A stretch of 64,000 nt of DNA from Clostridium manihotivorum (GTDB lineage: Bacteria; Bacillota; Clostridia; Clostridiales; Clostridiaceae): contig NZ_CP025746.1 in assembly GCF_004015185.1 (NCBI RefSeq), positions 2,931,776 to 2,995,775 of the forward strand, written 5' to 3'. The position numbers were made by a program, and so were the translations under genes. This document shows positions 26,767-35,207 of the stretch, piece by piece. Numbering within the stretch: position 1 is the stretch's first letter; the number at the start of each line of letters is the position of its first letter. The notes beneath the pieces were generated by a model. The model did not search any database and was not told the DNA's origin. It saw nothing but the letters and a program-made list of their open reading frames with translations.

Positions 26767-26810
26767 CCCTAATTATGTTGAAGTTGTTAATTCAACATGG
26801 TTAGGGTTTT
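26767..26810 (+). terminator. Terminator after the DUF5808 gene
   Basis: CCCTAA...GTTGAA / TTCAAC...TTAGGG two-part stem followed by TTTTGATTTG. Confidence 0.65.
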
Positions 26811-27022
26811 GATTTGTTAATTCTTAATAAAATTATATTGCAGATAAAGTTGTAGGCAAATATGATTAGAAGACTCAAATAAGCGATTTTATTTACATTT
26901 TTCTTAGAATATTTAAAATAGCTAAAGGGAAATTTAATTTTGTATCATGGTCTTAACATAAAGTTTTGCTTGTAAAACATTAGACTAACACTTTTAATAT
27001 ATCTACAAAGGAGGATACAAAC

Positions 27023-27394
27023 ATGTCAGCAACAGTAGAAGTACCAGTAATATCTCTTATTCAAGGAGGAAATCCTACTCAGAAATGCATAGATTTATGT
27101 GTAAAGTGCTCGCAAATTTGTCAAGAATGCTTTAGCATGTGTCTTCAAGAAGCAGATGTAGAAGCTAGGGGAACATGTATTAAAACTCTTCAAGATTGTG
27201 CTGAAATTTGTTCCACAGCAGCCTGTCTTATGGCAAGAGGAAGCGGATTTTCAAAGGAAATTTGTCAGCTTTGTGCATCAGTTTGCCAAGAATGTCAAAA
27301 TGAATGTAGAGAGTTTAAGGATGAACATTGTCAGGTATGTGCTCATGTATGCAGTGAATGCGCAGCTGAGTGTACAAAAATGATCAATATGTAA
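27023..27394 (+). CDS. Cys-rich four-helix-bundle protein (DUF326, copper-storage-like)
   Basis: 123 residues containing 20 Cys, mostly as CxxC, CxxxC and CxxxxC along predicted helices (KCIDLCVKCSQICQECFSMC; DCAEICSTAAC; ICQLCASVCQECQNEC; HCQVCAHVCSECAAEC). This matches DUF326 and the Csp copper-storage proteins, whose four-helix bundles hold many Cu(I) ions on inward-facing Cys. No Tat or Sec signal is present, so a cytosolic Csp3-like role fits best. AAAGGAGG precedes the ATG and a strong terminator follows. No copper regulator or pump gene is adjacent. Confidence 0.88.
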   Translation: MSATVEVPVISLIQGGNPTQKCIDLCVKCSQICQECFSMCLQEADVEARGTCIKTLQDCAEICSTAACLMARGSGFSKEICQLCASVCQECQNECREFKDEHCQVCAHVCSECAAECTKMINM

Positions 27395-27417
27395 AGCCTA
27401 ATAAATGTAAGGCTTAG

Positions 27418-27452
27418 ATTGCTGTAGATTCTTTTCCTACAGCAATTTTTTC
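27418..27452 (+). terminator. Terminator after the Cys-rich protein gene
   Basis: ATTGCTGTAG / CTACAGCAAT stem around a 9-base loop, then T6. Confidence 0.82.
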
Positions 27453-27593
27453 CTATATACCTTTTTTATTTTAATTTATTATTTAAGAAAATAGTATGTT
27501 TAGATTCAAAATCTACTATTTATATTTGTATTAATTTTAAAGGAAATATAGTATATAATTATATAAAAGGTAGCAATTATGGAGGGGATTTTA

Positions 27594-27779
27594 ATGGAAA
27601 ATAAACTTAGATATAGACTTATTACTGGCAAAGATGATTCGAATTTTTGTAGAAGGATTACCGAATTACTCAATGAGGGATATAAGTTGTACGGCTCACC
27701 TTCTTGTACTTTTAATGGTACTGATGTCATAGTAGCACAAGCGGTGATTTTAGAGGAGAATAACGAAGAGCAAGCATAG
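27594..27779 (+). CDS. DUF1737 small protein
   Basis: 61 residues: LRYRLITGKDDSNFCRRITELLNEGYKLYGSPSCTFNG, then VIVAQAVIL. The pattern Y-R-L-[IV]-T-G-x(2)-D and LLNEGY-x-L-x-GSPS is the DUF1737 signature of a small alpha/beta protein of unknown function. I start at the ATG at 27594, which has GGAGGGG 7 bp upstream; an ATG at 27579 overlaps that site. It lies 92 bp before a Nudix gene. Confidence 0.84.
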   Translation: MENKLRYRLITGKDDSNFCRRITELLNEGYKLYGSPSCTFNGTDVIVAQAVILEENNEEQA

Positions 27780-27871
27780 ACATGAATTTATATTAAGATA
27801 GTAGTTTATAAGATTTAATTTATATTGTTAGTTGAAGTTTGAACCGCATAATATAGAAAGAGGTTAATTAT

Positions 27872-28342
27872 ATGAAGAATGAAGATATTGAGATGGAAAA
27901 GAAGGTATTTGGAGAGAAAATTGCTGGAATACAATATAAGGATAGAATTGGTGTATATGGTATAGCTTTGAATAAAGAAGGCAAAGTTGGTACGATAAAA
28001 AAGATAGATAAATACTTCCTTCCTGGTGGAGGTTTGGAGATGAATGAAGATTATGAGCAGTGCCTTAAGAGAGAATTGCTTGAAGAAACCGGTTATGAGG
28101 TAGATATAAAAGGTTATATTGGAGAAGCTATTCTTTATCATCAAACTAGAACAAAAAAATATCTTAGAGGAATAGGTCATTTCTATATAATAGATTTGCT
28201 GAATTTAACTAATAAGAAAATTGAAGAAGATCATGAATTAGTTTGGCTAGATCCAGAAGAGTGTATAAAATTGCTTCTATTAGAGTATCATGGTTGGGCT
28301 GTAAGACAGGCTTTAACCATAATAAGCAGAGGGATTTTTTAA
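27872..28342 (+). CDS. Nudix hydrolase
   Basis: 156 residues with AGAGGT before the ATG. The Nudix box runs GGGLEMNEDYEQCLKRELLEETGYEV (about 51-76; key parts GGGLEMNED and RELLEETGY), fully consistent with GX5EX7REUXEEXGU. The preceding YFLPGGG is typical of ADP-ribose or NDP-sugar hydrolases and MutT-like enzymes. The stop overlaps by 4 bp the convergent membrane protein gene at 28339-28683, so the two transcripts share a 3' end. Confidence 0.9.
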   Translation: MKNEDIEMEKKVFGEKIAGIQYKDRIGVYGIALNKEGKVGTIKKIDKYFLPGGGLEMNEDYEQCLKRELLEETGYEVDIKGYIGEAILYHQTRTKKYLRGIGHFYIIDLLNLTNKKIEEDHELVWLDPEECIKLLLLEYHGWAVRQALTIISRGIF

Positions 28343-28683
28343 AAAGTTCCCTCTGCAAATTCTAGTTGTATTGAAGGTTTACCACCATGTATTACATTGT
28401 TGTAAAACGGAAATCTATGAGTTTCTATTCCTTTCAAGGTCCCATCTTTTTCTATACCGTTGATGCTCTGCTTACTATATTGATTCCAAGATATTATTTG
28501 GTAACCTAAACCATAATAAACTGTAGTACCGCCGTCCTTATAGATATCTTTCTTAAGTATAAACACAGGGTTATTTCCCTTCTGTATTTCTGATTTATCG
28601 ATGAAAAAAGAAATTTCATTTATAGCTATTAAGAAGCATATGAAAGATAAAATAAATATTGAGATTTTTTTTAGTTTCACCAT
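28339..28683 (-). CDS. Small membrane-anchored protein, unknown
   Basis: 114 residues: a basic start (MVKLKK), one helix (ISIFILSFICFLIAINEISFF, about 7-27), then an extracytoplasmic domain with a VYYGLGYQIISWNQYSK segment. That motif occurs in small clostridial exported proteins of unknown role. AGGGGTGAC precedes the ATG. It is convergent with and overlaps the Nudix gene by 4 bp. No confident family assignment. Confidence 0.68.
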   Translation of the reverse strand: MVKLKKISIFILSFICFLIAINEISFFIDKSEIQKGNNPVFILKKDIYKDGGTTVYYGLGYQIISWNQYSKQSINGIEKDGTLKGIETHRFPFYNNVIHGGKPSIQLEFAEGTF

Positions 28684-28908
28684 AGCGTCACCCCTAATCT
28701 TATTTTTTAAATCCTTCTTAGTAGAAATTTATATTTGATGTTAAAAGTTATAACTTATGTCACGTTAAATAAATTACAACGTATACATTATATTTTTTAT
28801 TATAAATGCTTTTCAAGGAAAGATGATTACAATAATATTAAAAGTGTTGTAATAATAAGTTATTAAAGTATATTAATGTTATAATAATATGTATGGGGAT
28901 GGGAAGAA

Positions 28909-29175
28909 ATGAATAAAGATACAAGAAATAAAGAAGATATTAAACTTAATGGATACTTTAGGATAAACCTAGGCGTTGTAATTATTCTAGCAAGTCCTTT
29001 ATTAGGAGTTTTATTGGAGTATATTATAAACTTAGTTGTGGGTGAATTAGTTTCTAATGATATAGCAAATATAGTATTGCTAGCTACCTCAATTTTATCA
29101 GTGTTAACAGTAGGAATTTTGGAAGTTGTGATAGGAATTGTTGAAAAATTGAAACATGATATTAATAAAAAATGA
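28909..29175 (+). CDS. Small membrane protein, two helices
   Basis: 88 residues. A charged N-terminus (MNKDTRNKEDIKLNGYF) precedes helices at about 18-40 (RINLGVVIILASPLLGVLLEY) and 50-78 (IANIVLLATSILSVLTVGILEVVIGIV), with a lysine-rich tail. A GGGGATGGGAAG site precedes the ATG. The next small membrane protein begins 16 bp after its stop, so the two likely form one unit. No family recognised. Confidence 0.66.
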   Translation: MNKDTRNKEDIKLNGYFRINLGVVIILASPLLGVLLEYIINLVVGELVSNDIANIVLLATSILSVLTVGILEVVIGIVEKLKHDINKK

Positions 29176-29191
29176 TAAAGTGAGTTAAAAC

Positions 29192-29488
29192 ATGTTTAAA
29201 AATATAATTAGTTTAATAATAATAGGTCTTGGTTTATTTATTATATTTATCTCTCTTAACCATAATAATTTTAAGATTTATAGATCTAATAAGGATGAGG
29301 ATAAAGACGCTAAATATATTTATATGCAAACTATTTCAGATATATTCTCAGGAATGTTGTTTATAATACTAGGCTTATTATCTCTATTTGACATATTAGA
29401 TGGTGAAAAAGTAGGCTTTATAAGTACTGTATTAGTCTTGATAAACAGGATTTCTGAAATGATAATTAGTAATAAATATGCTAAGTGA
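29192..29488 (+). CDS. Small membrane protein, two to three helices
   Basis: 98 residues, probably translated with the preceding gene (16-bp gap; weak site GTGAG). Helices at about 4-22 (IISLIIIGLGLFIIFISL) and 44-65 (YMQTISDIFSGMLFIILGLLSLF), plus a shorter third segment (VGFISTVLVLINRI). The loop between the first two is strongly charged (RSNKDEDKDAKY). Unknown function. Confidence 0.62.
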   Translation: MFKNIISLIIIGLGLFIIFISLNHNNFKIYRSNKDEDKDAKYIYMQTISDIFSGMLFIILGLLSLFDILDGEKVGFISTVLVLINRISEMIISNKYAK

Positions 29489-29582
29489 TTTTGGCTTTTG
29501 GGATTTACTAAAAAGCACTAATGAAGATAGTGTTGTTGAATATTAATAGTAGTCAAGCTTAAACATGAAAGGAAGAAAGTCA

Positions 29583-30092
29583 ATGATTTTTGATTTTGAA
29601 TTAGGTCTTAGTAAAATAGAAGTAGAAAAGTTTAAGATAATCCAAAGAGAAGCCATACGAGCTGTTGTAATGGATAAGCAGAAAATTTTATTAGTTAACA
29701 ATAATAAAGGTGATTATAAATTTCCTGGAGGTGGAGCTAATAAAGGAGAGAGCCATGAGGAAACATTAATTAGAGAAGTATTGGAAGAAACTGGTTATGA
29801 AATCTCATATGTTAAAGATAAAATTGGAGTTATTACAGAAAGAAATTATGATATATATGATAAAAGTTGTATTTTTCAAATGACATCATATTATTATCTT
29901 TGTGAAACAGAGGATAAAAAGCTGGGGCAGAGGCTGGATGCATATGAAGCGGAACTAGACTTTAGACCAGAATTTGTTGATATCAACTATGCTATAGCAA
30001 CAAATGAAGAGCTTTTGGAAAAGAGTTTGGATATAAATCCATGGGTGCCAAGAGAAACTAAGGTTTTAAAAGAAATAAGAGACAAGCTTTGA
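29583..30092 (+). CDS. Nudix hydrolase
   Basis: 169 residues. The Nudix box is GGGANKGESHEETLIREVLEETGYEI (key parts GGGANKGES and REVLEETGY). The context VVMDKQKILLVNNNKGDYKFPGGG is that of MutT-type NTP pyrophosphohydrolases. The ATG at 29583 is chosen because AAAGGAAG lies 8 bp upstream; an ATG at 29565 precedes that site. The C-terminal PWVPRETKVLKEI segment is family-typical. It is followed at 57 bp by the rfbD-like gene and may be co-transcribed with it. Confidence 0.88.
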   Translation: MIFDFELGLSKIEVEKFKIIQREAIRAVVMDKQKILLVNNNKGDYKFPGGGANKGESHEETLIREVLEETGYEISYVKDKIGVITERNYDIYDKSCIFQMTSYYYLCETEDKKLGQRLDAYEAELDFRPEFVDINYAIATNEELLEKSLDINPWVPRETKVLKEIRDKL

Positions 30093-30148
30093 AATTTAGC
30101 GCTGGAAAATAAAAGATTGATTTTACAGTATTAAAGGAGAAGAAAATA

Positions 30149-31027
30149 ATGAAAATATTAGTTACTGGAGCTGGTGGACAAGTAGGCTCAGAATTATTAA
30201 AAGTATTAGAGAAAGGAGAGACGGAACTAGGGAGTATACCTTCTGAACTTAAAAAAGCGGAGGTGTTTGGCTTCAGTTCCAGAGAGTTAGACATAAGAAA
30301 TATTAATCAGGTAATAGATAAAGTAGCGTCAATAAATCCAGATGTTGTTATAAACGCTGCAGCCTTTACAAATGTTGATGGTGCAGAGGATAATTTTGAT
30401 CAAGCTTTTGAAGTCAATGCTTTAGGTCCAAGAAATTTAGCCATGGCCTGTGAGAGGATTTCTGCTAAGTTAGTACATATATCCACTGACTATGTTTTCA
30501 GCGGGGAAGGAAGTAGACCCTTTAAGGAGTACGATACCGCTTTACCAAAGAGTGAATATGGTAAAAGTAAAAAATTGGGTGATGATTTTGTAAAAGAAAT
30601 ATGTACTAAGTATTTCATAATAAGGCCCGCTTGGGTGTATGGGTATAATGGCAAAAATTTTGTATATACAATACTGAATTTAGCTAAGAATAACGATGAA
30701 ATAAAAGTAGTAAAAGACCAAAGAGGTAACCCAACCAATGTGCAGGATATAATACACCATATTTTAAAGCTTGTAGTTACTGAAGAGTATGGAATCTATA
30801 ATTGTGCAGGCCATGGTGAATGTTCTTGGTATGATTTTGCTTGTAAGATAGTGGAGTTTAGTAAAATTAATTGTAAGGTTATACCATGTACATCTGAGGA
30901 ATATAAGAGTAAAGTGAAAAGACCAACTTATTCGGCTCTTGATAACTGTAATCTTAGAATTACTGTAGGGGATGAAATGAGGCATTATGTAACGGCTCTA
31001 AAGGTATTTATTAATAATATCATTTAG
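30149..31027 (+). CDS. rfbD: dTDP-4-dehydrorhamnose reductase family protein
   Basis: 292 residues of the extended short-chain dehydrogenase fold. NAD(P)-binding GAGGQVG is at 7-13, the active site has STDYVFSG (112-119) and the YGKSK catalytic pair (Y137, K141), with NPT and NCAG segments downstream as in RfbD. Canonical RfbD reduces dTDP-4-keto-rhamnose in dTDP-rhamnose synthesis. No rfbA, rfbB or rfbC gene is nearby, so the precise substrate is less certain than the family. AAAGGAG precedes the ATG; a terminator follows at 31071. Confidence 0.87.
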   Translation: MKILVTGAGGQVGSELLKVLEKGETELGSIPSELKKAEVFGFSSRELDIRNINQVIDKVASINPDVVINAAAFTNVDGAEDNFDQAFEVNALGPRNLAMACERISAKLVHISTDYVFSGEGSRPFKEYDTALPKSEYGKSKKLGDDFVKEICTKYFIIRPAWVYGYNGKNFVYTILNLAKNNDEIKVVKDQRGNPTNVQDIIHHILKLVVTEEYGIYNCAGHGECSWYDFACKIVEFSKINCKVIPCTSEEYKSKVKRPTYSALDNCNLRITVGDEMRHYVTALKVFINNII

Positions 31028-31070
31028 AATAAGCAGAGTTAGCATTTTAAAATAAAGTTTAAATTAAAAA

Positions 31071-31103
31071 ACTCTCCTATCAGAGAAGACAGGAGAGCTT
31101 TTC
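31071..31103 (+). terminator. Terminator after the rfbD-like gene
   Basis: CTCTCCT / AGGAGAG stem around a 12-base loop, then CTTTTCT. Confidence 0.6.
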
Positions 31104-31221
31104 TAATAGATTTCGGATTGAAGTACCAGATATTTAAATAAGTGTATAAGGCTTATATACTTATGTGAGTTAAAGAATAAATAAAGCACCTAGCTAGTAA
31201 ATTCAAGCGATTAGAGAATTA

Positions 31222-31275
31222 AGCGAATCATATGCTGAACAACTTAATTTCAATATAGTATTCTAACATAGCCCA
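31222..31275. repeat. MITE-A end fragment (degenerate)
   Basis: The stretch containing CAACTTAATTTCAATATAGT and ending CTAACATAGCC resembles the MITE-A right end; no opposite end is clear. Confidence 0.45.
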
Positions 31276-31281
31276 ATAATT

Positions 31282-31911
31282 TTAACTTTTCCTTAGAATC
31301 AGCATTATGTTAATACAGATCAATATTAAAAGTAGTGCTAGAAGGTGGAATTTTTCAGTGTAACTATTTTTTAGCAAGCTAAATAGATAAAAGTTCTTTG
31401 TATATTGGCCTTTTGTAGAGAACTCAAAGGCGTAGTAACTAAAAGGAAGTAGATAACCTGCAGCAATACTGTGGGTTAATAGTGCTGCTGTAAGTCCGAT
31501 TAAGCCCAGTGTTAAGCAGGTTACTAGTATAGAAAAAGTGAACTTTAATTGAGGAAAGTCAGCACCTTGTATCTTAGCTATGGTGGTTGCAAAAATTATT
31601 AAAAGTAGATTAAATAAAACAACAAAAATTAAACGTGTTGAAAAAGCGTAAATATAGGGGATTCTTTTGGTAGAGGTGACCTCACCAATATTGTCTACTT
31701 CATCTAAGCTACTTAGATAGGGAAACAGTATAATACCGGTAATAGATATAAAAAGTTCGCTGATTTTAGCCATACTAAAAGCATCTATTAACTTAAAGCT
31801 AAAGATAAAAGGTAGAAATAAAACGAAGACTAAAGCTACAGCAACATTTAGATTCAAACTTACCTTAATGTTGTATTTTACGAAGCTTAAAGAGCTTTTT
31901 AAGACTTCCAT
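31282..31911 (-). CDS. ABC transporter permease-like membrane protein, second subunit
   Basis: 209 residues with six probable membrane helices, about 28-46, 53-72, 88-110, 124-150, 152-165 and 190-207. It is the last gene of the five-gene sigma/ABC operon. I use the ATG at 31911, 6 bp after AGAGGTG; the frame is also open from a GTG at 31920. Its start lies inside the upstream permease gene, giving an overlap of about 47 bp and implying coupled translation. It probably pairs with the 387-residue permease to make the membrane part of an ABC-2-type exporter. Confidence 0.78.
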   Translation of the reverse strand: MEVLKSSLSFVKYNIKVSLNLNVAVALVFVLFLPFIFSFKLIDAFSMAKISELFISITGIILFPYLSSLDEVDNIGEVTSTKRIPYIYAFSTRLIFVVLFNLLLIIFATTIAKIQGADFPQLKFTFSILVTCLTLGLIGLTAALLTHSIAAGYLLPFSYYAFEFSTKGQYTKNFYLFSLLKNSYTEKFHLLALLLILICINIMLILRKS

Positions 31912-33028
31912 CATTTGCACCTCTTTTCATAGAATGTACCCATATATTAGCAACAACGATTACTAAGGATAATATTAAGTAGAAAATTCTATTTGTTTCT
32001 ATGGCTTTAGCATAGGATACATAGTCATCATAATAACCAAGTGAATTAAATCTAATTATTGGTTTTAATAGAGTGTAATCTCCACTTAAAGGTAATAAGG
32101 AATTAATCCATATTACAAATTGTATTATTATAGCAACAACTCCGTTGTTAAAAATAGCAGAAAGCAGCATGCCTAGCGCATTACTAAAGAATACAGTAGG
32201 TAGTATCCAAGTAACAGTATATTTATAATAGGATAAATAATCTATAGGATAATTGTTTAAAACTGACATTCTAATAGTTAAAAAGGTTGAATAGGAGGCA
32301 AGTAAAAGGTAGCCTAAGGAGACACATAAACATATAGCAATATATTTTGATAAAATATATGTGGCAGAGGAAACTGAACGGCTGTATATTACCTCGTAAG
32401 TTTTTGTTCTTTTGTCTTTAGTCAATATAAAAGCAGATAAAAACACTGTGAATAGTCCTGCAGTTATGCCCATATAATCTGAGAAAAGTCTAGCAGAAGC
32501 ATTAGATAATTTGTCTATATTCACTGTCTTATTGTAGGCGTTTAGAGCTTCTTCGTAGGTCATAGGCCTTTTTGATAACATACTTCTATGGTCATCGCCA
32601 AAATCTGTAGAACCACCTAATTGTTTATCTAGAGTCCTAACAATATTTAAATATTCCTCATAAGAAACGGCTATATTAAGCTTGCCATCCTGTTCTCCAT
32701 AAGGTGATATAGCTTTTATTGCCTTATTAATATTTTCTTTATCTGTTTCGGAAAGAACAACCATCTTATTAATAAATTTACCATATCTTAAAACAGTTCC
32801 TACACTGAGATTTAGATTTAGTTGCTTATATACTGCTTTAATTTCATCTTCTTTATTTGTAGTAGGGGCACTTCCATAATAACTTTGCCCAGGTATGGGT
32901 TTTTTAAAGTCTGTTAGTGATGGCAAAAATTGAGATACATAGAATAGGGTGATAATTGCTAGGAAAAGATAAAAAGTTATGCTCTTTAGTTGGTACTTAA
33001 TTTCTTTAATAACTAATGTTATAAGCAT
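31865..33028 (-). CDS. ABC transporter permease with a large extracytoplasmic loop
   Basis: 387 residues. An N-terminal helix (about 12-33) is followed by an extracytoplasmic region of about 150 residues (residues 35-185, including GQSYYGSAP and DFGDDHRSMLSK) and then six C-terminal helices from 187 on (MGITAGLFTVFLSAFIL...). This layout is usual for ABC-2 permeases such as those of bacteriocin-immunity and YhaP/NatB-like exporters. It starts 4 bp after the ATPase stop, with AAGGAGGTG encoded in the end of the ATPase gene. Confidence 0.85.
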   Translation of the reverse strand: MLITLVIKEIKYQLKSITFYLFLAIITLFYVSQFLPSLTDFKKPIPGQSYYGSAPTTNKEDEIKAVYKQLNLNLSVGTVLRYGKFINKMVVLSETDKENINKAIKAISPYGEQDGKLNIAVSYEEYLNIVRTLDKQLGGSTDFGDDHRSMLSKRPMTYEEALNAYNKTVNIDKLSNASARLFSDYMGITAGLFTVFLSAFILTKDKRTKTYEVIYSRSVSSATYILSKYIAICLCVSLGYLLLASYSTFLTIRMSVLNNYPIDYLSYYKYTVTWILPTVFFSNALGMLLSAIFNNGVVAIIIQFVIWINSLLPLSGDYTLLKPIIRFNSLGYYDDYVSYAKAIETNRIFYLILSLVIVVANIWVHSMKRGANDGSLKKLFKLRKIQH

Positions 33029-33032
33029 ATAA

Positions 33033-33896
33033 TCACACCTCCTTTACAAGCTTCATATAGGCATCTTCTACAGAAGGCTTAAGGCAGATTGAGTTTTCAG
33101 TAGGCTTGCAATCTGATAAGATTCTCACCTTTATGTTTTCGCCTTCAGATACTGTAGAGATAATAGTATGCTTCTTTCTTATGGTTTCCAATTCATTGCG
33201 ATCTACTGTTGTACTCCAAATACTCCCTTCTGCTTTTTTAAGTAAATCGCTGACTTTTCCTTGATACAATACTGATCCGTCTTTTAATATTGCCAAGTTT
33301 TCGCAGGTAAACTCAATATCTTCAACTATATGAGTAGAGAGAATAACAATTCTATCTATGGCAAAATCACATAAAAGATTCCTAAAACGTATTCTTTCTT
33401 CAGGATCTAGTCCTGCTGTAGGTTCATCAACGATTAAGATCTTTGGATCATGAAGTAGTGCTTGTGCTATTCCAAGCCTACGCTTCATGCCACCAGAAAG
33501 AGCTTTAAATTTTACTTTCATGTGTTTATCTAGATTTACACATTTAAGAAGCTCACTTATCCTTGAGTGTCTAAACTTTCGGTCCTTTATTCCAGAAAGT
33601 ATAGCTAAGTAGTCCATAGCTTCATATACACTCATCGATGGATATATAGAGAAGTCCTGAGGAAGATATCCAACAAGAGAACGAATCTTTGACTTTTCTG
33701 TAATATCAATATCATTAACAGTAATAGAACCATCACTTTTTTTAATCAAAGTAGTAAGAATTCTCATAAGAGTAGTTTTCCCAGCACCATTTGGACCTAG
33801 AAGTCCAAACATACCTTGATGTATTTCTAAAACTATGTTATTTAGGGCATGCTTTGAACCATATTTTTTAGATAAATTTTTTATCTCTATTCTCAT
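33033..33896 (-). CDS. ABC transporter ATP-binding protein
   Basis: 287 residues. Walker A GLLGPNGAGKTTLMRIL (about 33-49), Q-loop LPQDFSIY, signature LSGGMKRRLGIAQAL (about 135-149), Walker B ILIVDEPTAGLDPEE (about 155-169) and H-loop ILSTHIVEDIE. It is the motor of the exporter formed with the two downstream permeases. The start follows AAGGAGGAT and overlaps the end of the small membrane gene by 29 bp. A C-terminal segment of about 70 residues after residue 215 resembles regulatory extensions of ABC-2 ATPases. Confidence 0.93.
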   Translation of the reverse strand: MRIEIKNLSKKYGSKHALNNIVLEIHQGMFGLLGPNGAGKTTLMRILTTLIKKSDGSITVNDIDITEKSKIRSLVGYLPQDFSIYPSMSVYEAMDYLAILSGIKDRKFRHSRISELLKCVNLDKHMKVKFKALSGGMKRRLGIAQALLHDPKILIVDEPTAGLDPEERIRFRNLLCDFAIDRIVILSTHIVEDIEFTCENLAILKDGSVLYQGKVSDLLKKAEGSIWSTTVDRNELETIRKKHTIISTVSEGENIKVRILSDCKPTENSICLKPSVEDAYMKLVKEV

Positions 33897-34194
33897 TTAT
33901 AATCCTCCTTAAATTGCTAGAGGTTTGCAGGTATTCATAAAATATACTTGCACTTAATAAGTATATTCCAGTTAGTATTAGCGAAAATAGTGCAAGTTTT
34001 GTTAAAATTAGTAAAGGTATAAAAATAAAAAGCATTGGAATAGAAATAATTAGAACTAACCTAACTGTTTCCTTAAACTGAAGTTTTCTATTTTCTTTTA
34101 TTAGCTCTTGTTCTTTTTTCTCAAATTCAAGAACGCGAACCTTCCTCCAAACACCATTTATAAAATCCTTATCAATCTTATTAAATTCCTCCAT
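33868..34194 (-). CDS. Small two-helix membrane protein, likely anti-sigma partner
   Basis: 108 residues. A cytoplasmic charged N-terminus of about 45 residues (MEEFNKIDKDFINGVWRKVRVLEFEKKEQELIKE..., with heptad-like spacing) precedes two helices (about 47-66 and 68-88). The position directly after an ECF sigma gene and the soluble-N/membrane-C layout are what one expects of an anti-sigma factor, but there is no recognisable zinc-binding anti-sigma motif. The ribosome binding site GAGGT overlaps the sigma stop region. Confidence 0.7.
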   Translation of the reverse strand: MEEFNKIDKDFINGVWRKVRVLEFEKKEQELIKENRKLQFKETVRLVLIISIPMLFIFIPLLILTKLALFSLILTGIYLLSASIFYEYLQTSSNLRRIINENRDKKFI

Positions 34195-34196
34195 AG

Positions 34197-34724
34197 CTAT
34201 ACCTCACCTTCTAGCAGCAATTTTAATTTCTTTCGAGCTCTATAGATTAAGATTTTTATTTGACCTAAATTCTTATCCATAATTTTAGCAGCTTCTTCAT
34301 AGCTAAAACCTTCGTATTCAATTAAGTAAAGTATTCTTTGATAATCTTCTTTTAATAGATTGATCTTTCCTTTAACTAAGTTTGTTGTTTCCCTTGAAAT
34401 TATTTCTTCCTCCACATTGAAGGAGGATAGAGAATTGATATCTTCGTTTAGTGGTAAAGGTACTTTCTTCCTTAAAAGATCAATACTTTTATTTTTAATT
34501 ATGGTAAACAAATAAGTCTTAAAGGAATAGTTTTCTTTATAGTTATCTATATTTACGTAAATATATGCAAAGCTATCTTGAGCAATATCTTCTGCAATGA
34601 AAAAATCTCTGGTGTACTTAAATGCAAAAGCTATAGCATTTGCTCGATATTTTTTTATCAGTAATTCAAAGCTTTCATCATTGCCGGCTTTAAAGCTTTG
34701 AATCAGGTCTATATCCTCTTGCAT
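34197..34724 (-). CDS. ECF-type sigma-70 factor
   Basis: 175 residues. Region 2 at about 15-85 (LLIKKYRANAIAFAFKYTRDFFIAEDIAQDSFAYIY...FKTYLFTIIKNKSIDLLRKK) and region 4 at about 115-170 (LLKEDYQRILYLIEYEGFSYEEAAKIMDKN...IKILIYRARKKLK). This is the two-domain ECF layout. It probably drives its own operon: sigma, small membrane protein, ATPase and two permeases. GGGGGAG precedes the ATG, and the stop is 2 bp from the next start. The promoter it recognises is not obvious in 34725-34900. Confidence 0.92.
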   Translation of the reverse strand: MQEDIDLIQSFKAGNDESFELLIKKYRANAIAFAFKYTRDFFIAEDIAQDSFAYIYVNIDNYKENYSFKTYLFTIIKNKSIDLLRKKVPLPLNEDINSLSSFNVEEEIISRETTNLVKGKINLLKEDYQRILYLIEYEGFSYEEAAKIMDKNLGQIKILIYRARKKLKLLLEGEV

Positions 34725-35020
34725 TTTTCTCCCCCTTATTTTTTATTACATTAATTATTCGAAGATAATTGGAAAAAGTTACACCTAATTATAACTTAAT
34801 TTATGTATACGGTTATAAGAGTAATTTCATCAAGCTTTATTACAAATCCTTTATTTATGGAAAGACATATTAGTAATTAGTTAAATTACAAGAAAAATAT
34901 ATAAAAAATAGATATCAATAAAAAGCTGTATGCATAATGAGACAATAATTAGGTTCAGAAAAGTTATGTTCTATAAGCTAGTATAAAACTAATGGAAATA
35001 AGCATAATATAAAAATGCAG

Positions 35021-35067
35021 AGGGAGTATCCCTACATTTGATTTACACAAATCTAGGGATACTCCCT
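35021..35067. repeat. Perfect 14-bp inverted repeat
   Basis: AGGGAGTATCCCTA (35021-35034) and its exact complement TAGGGATACTCCCT (35054-35067), with a 19-base loop and no poly-T. It lies 130 bp from the terminator of the next sigma gene. The rest of 34725-35100 is A+T-rich without a gene. Confidence 0.6.
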
Positions 35068-35099
35068 TGTCATAAAATTAGAGCTTATTTCGATACTAG

Positions 35100-35142
35100 G
35101 CAAAAATAAATTCCCTAAAGTAATCGTAGCTTCAGGGAATTT
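35100..35142 (-). terminator. Terminator of the 35208-35807 sigma gene
   Basis: AAATTCCCTAAAG / CTTCAGGGAATTT stem (one mismatch); the minus strand continues TTTATTTTTG. Confidence 0.65.
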
Positions 35143-35207
35143 ATATTATCATATTATATATTAGAGGATCCTACTATAAAGAGACTTTACAGTTTTAGAG
35201 ATACAGC

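Noticed and set aside
27198..27383. 61-codon ORF in another frame of the Cys-rich gene
   Set aside because: Shadow of 27023-27394, whose Cys spacing is clearly the real signal.
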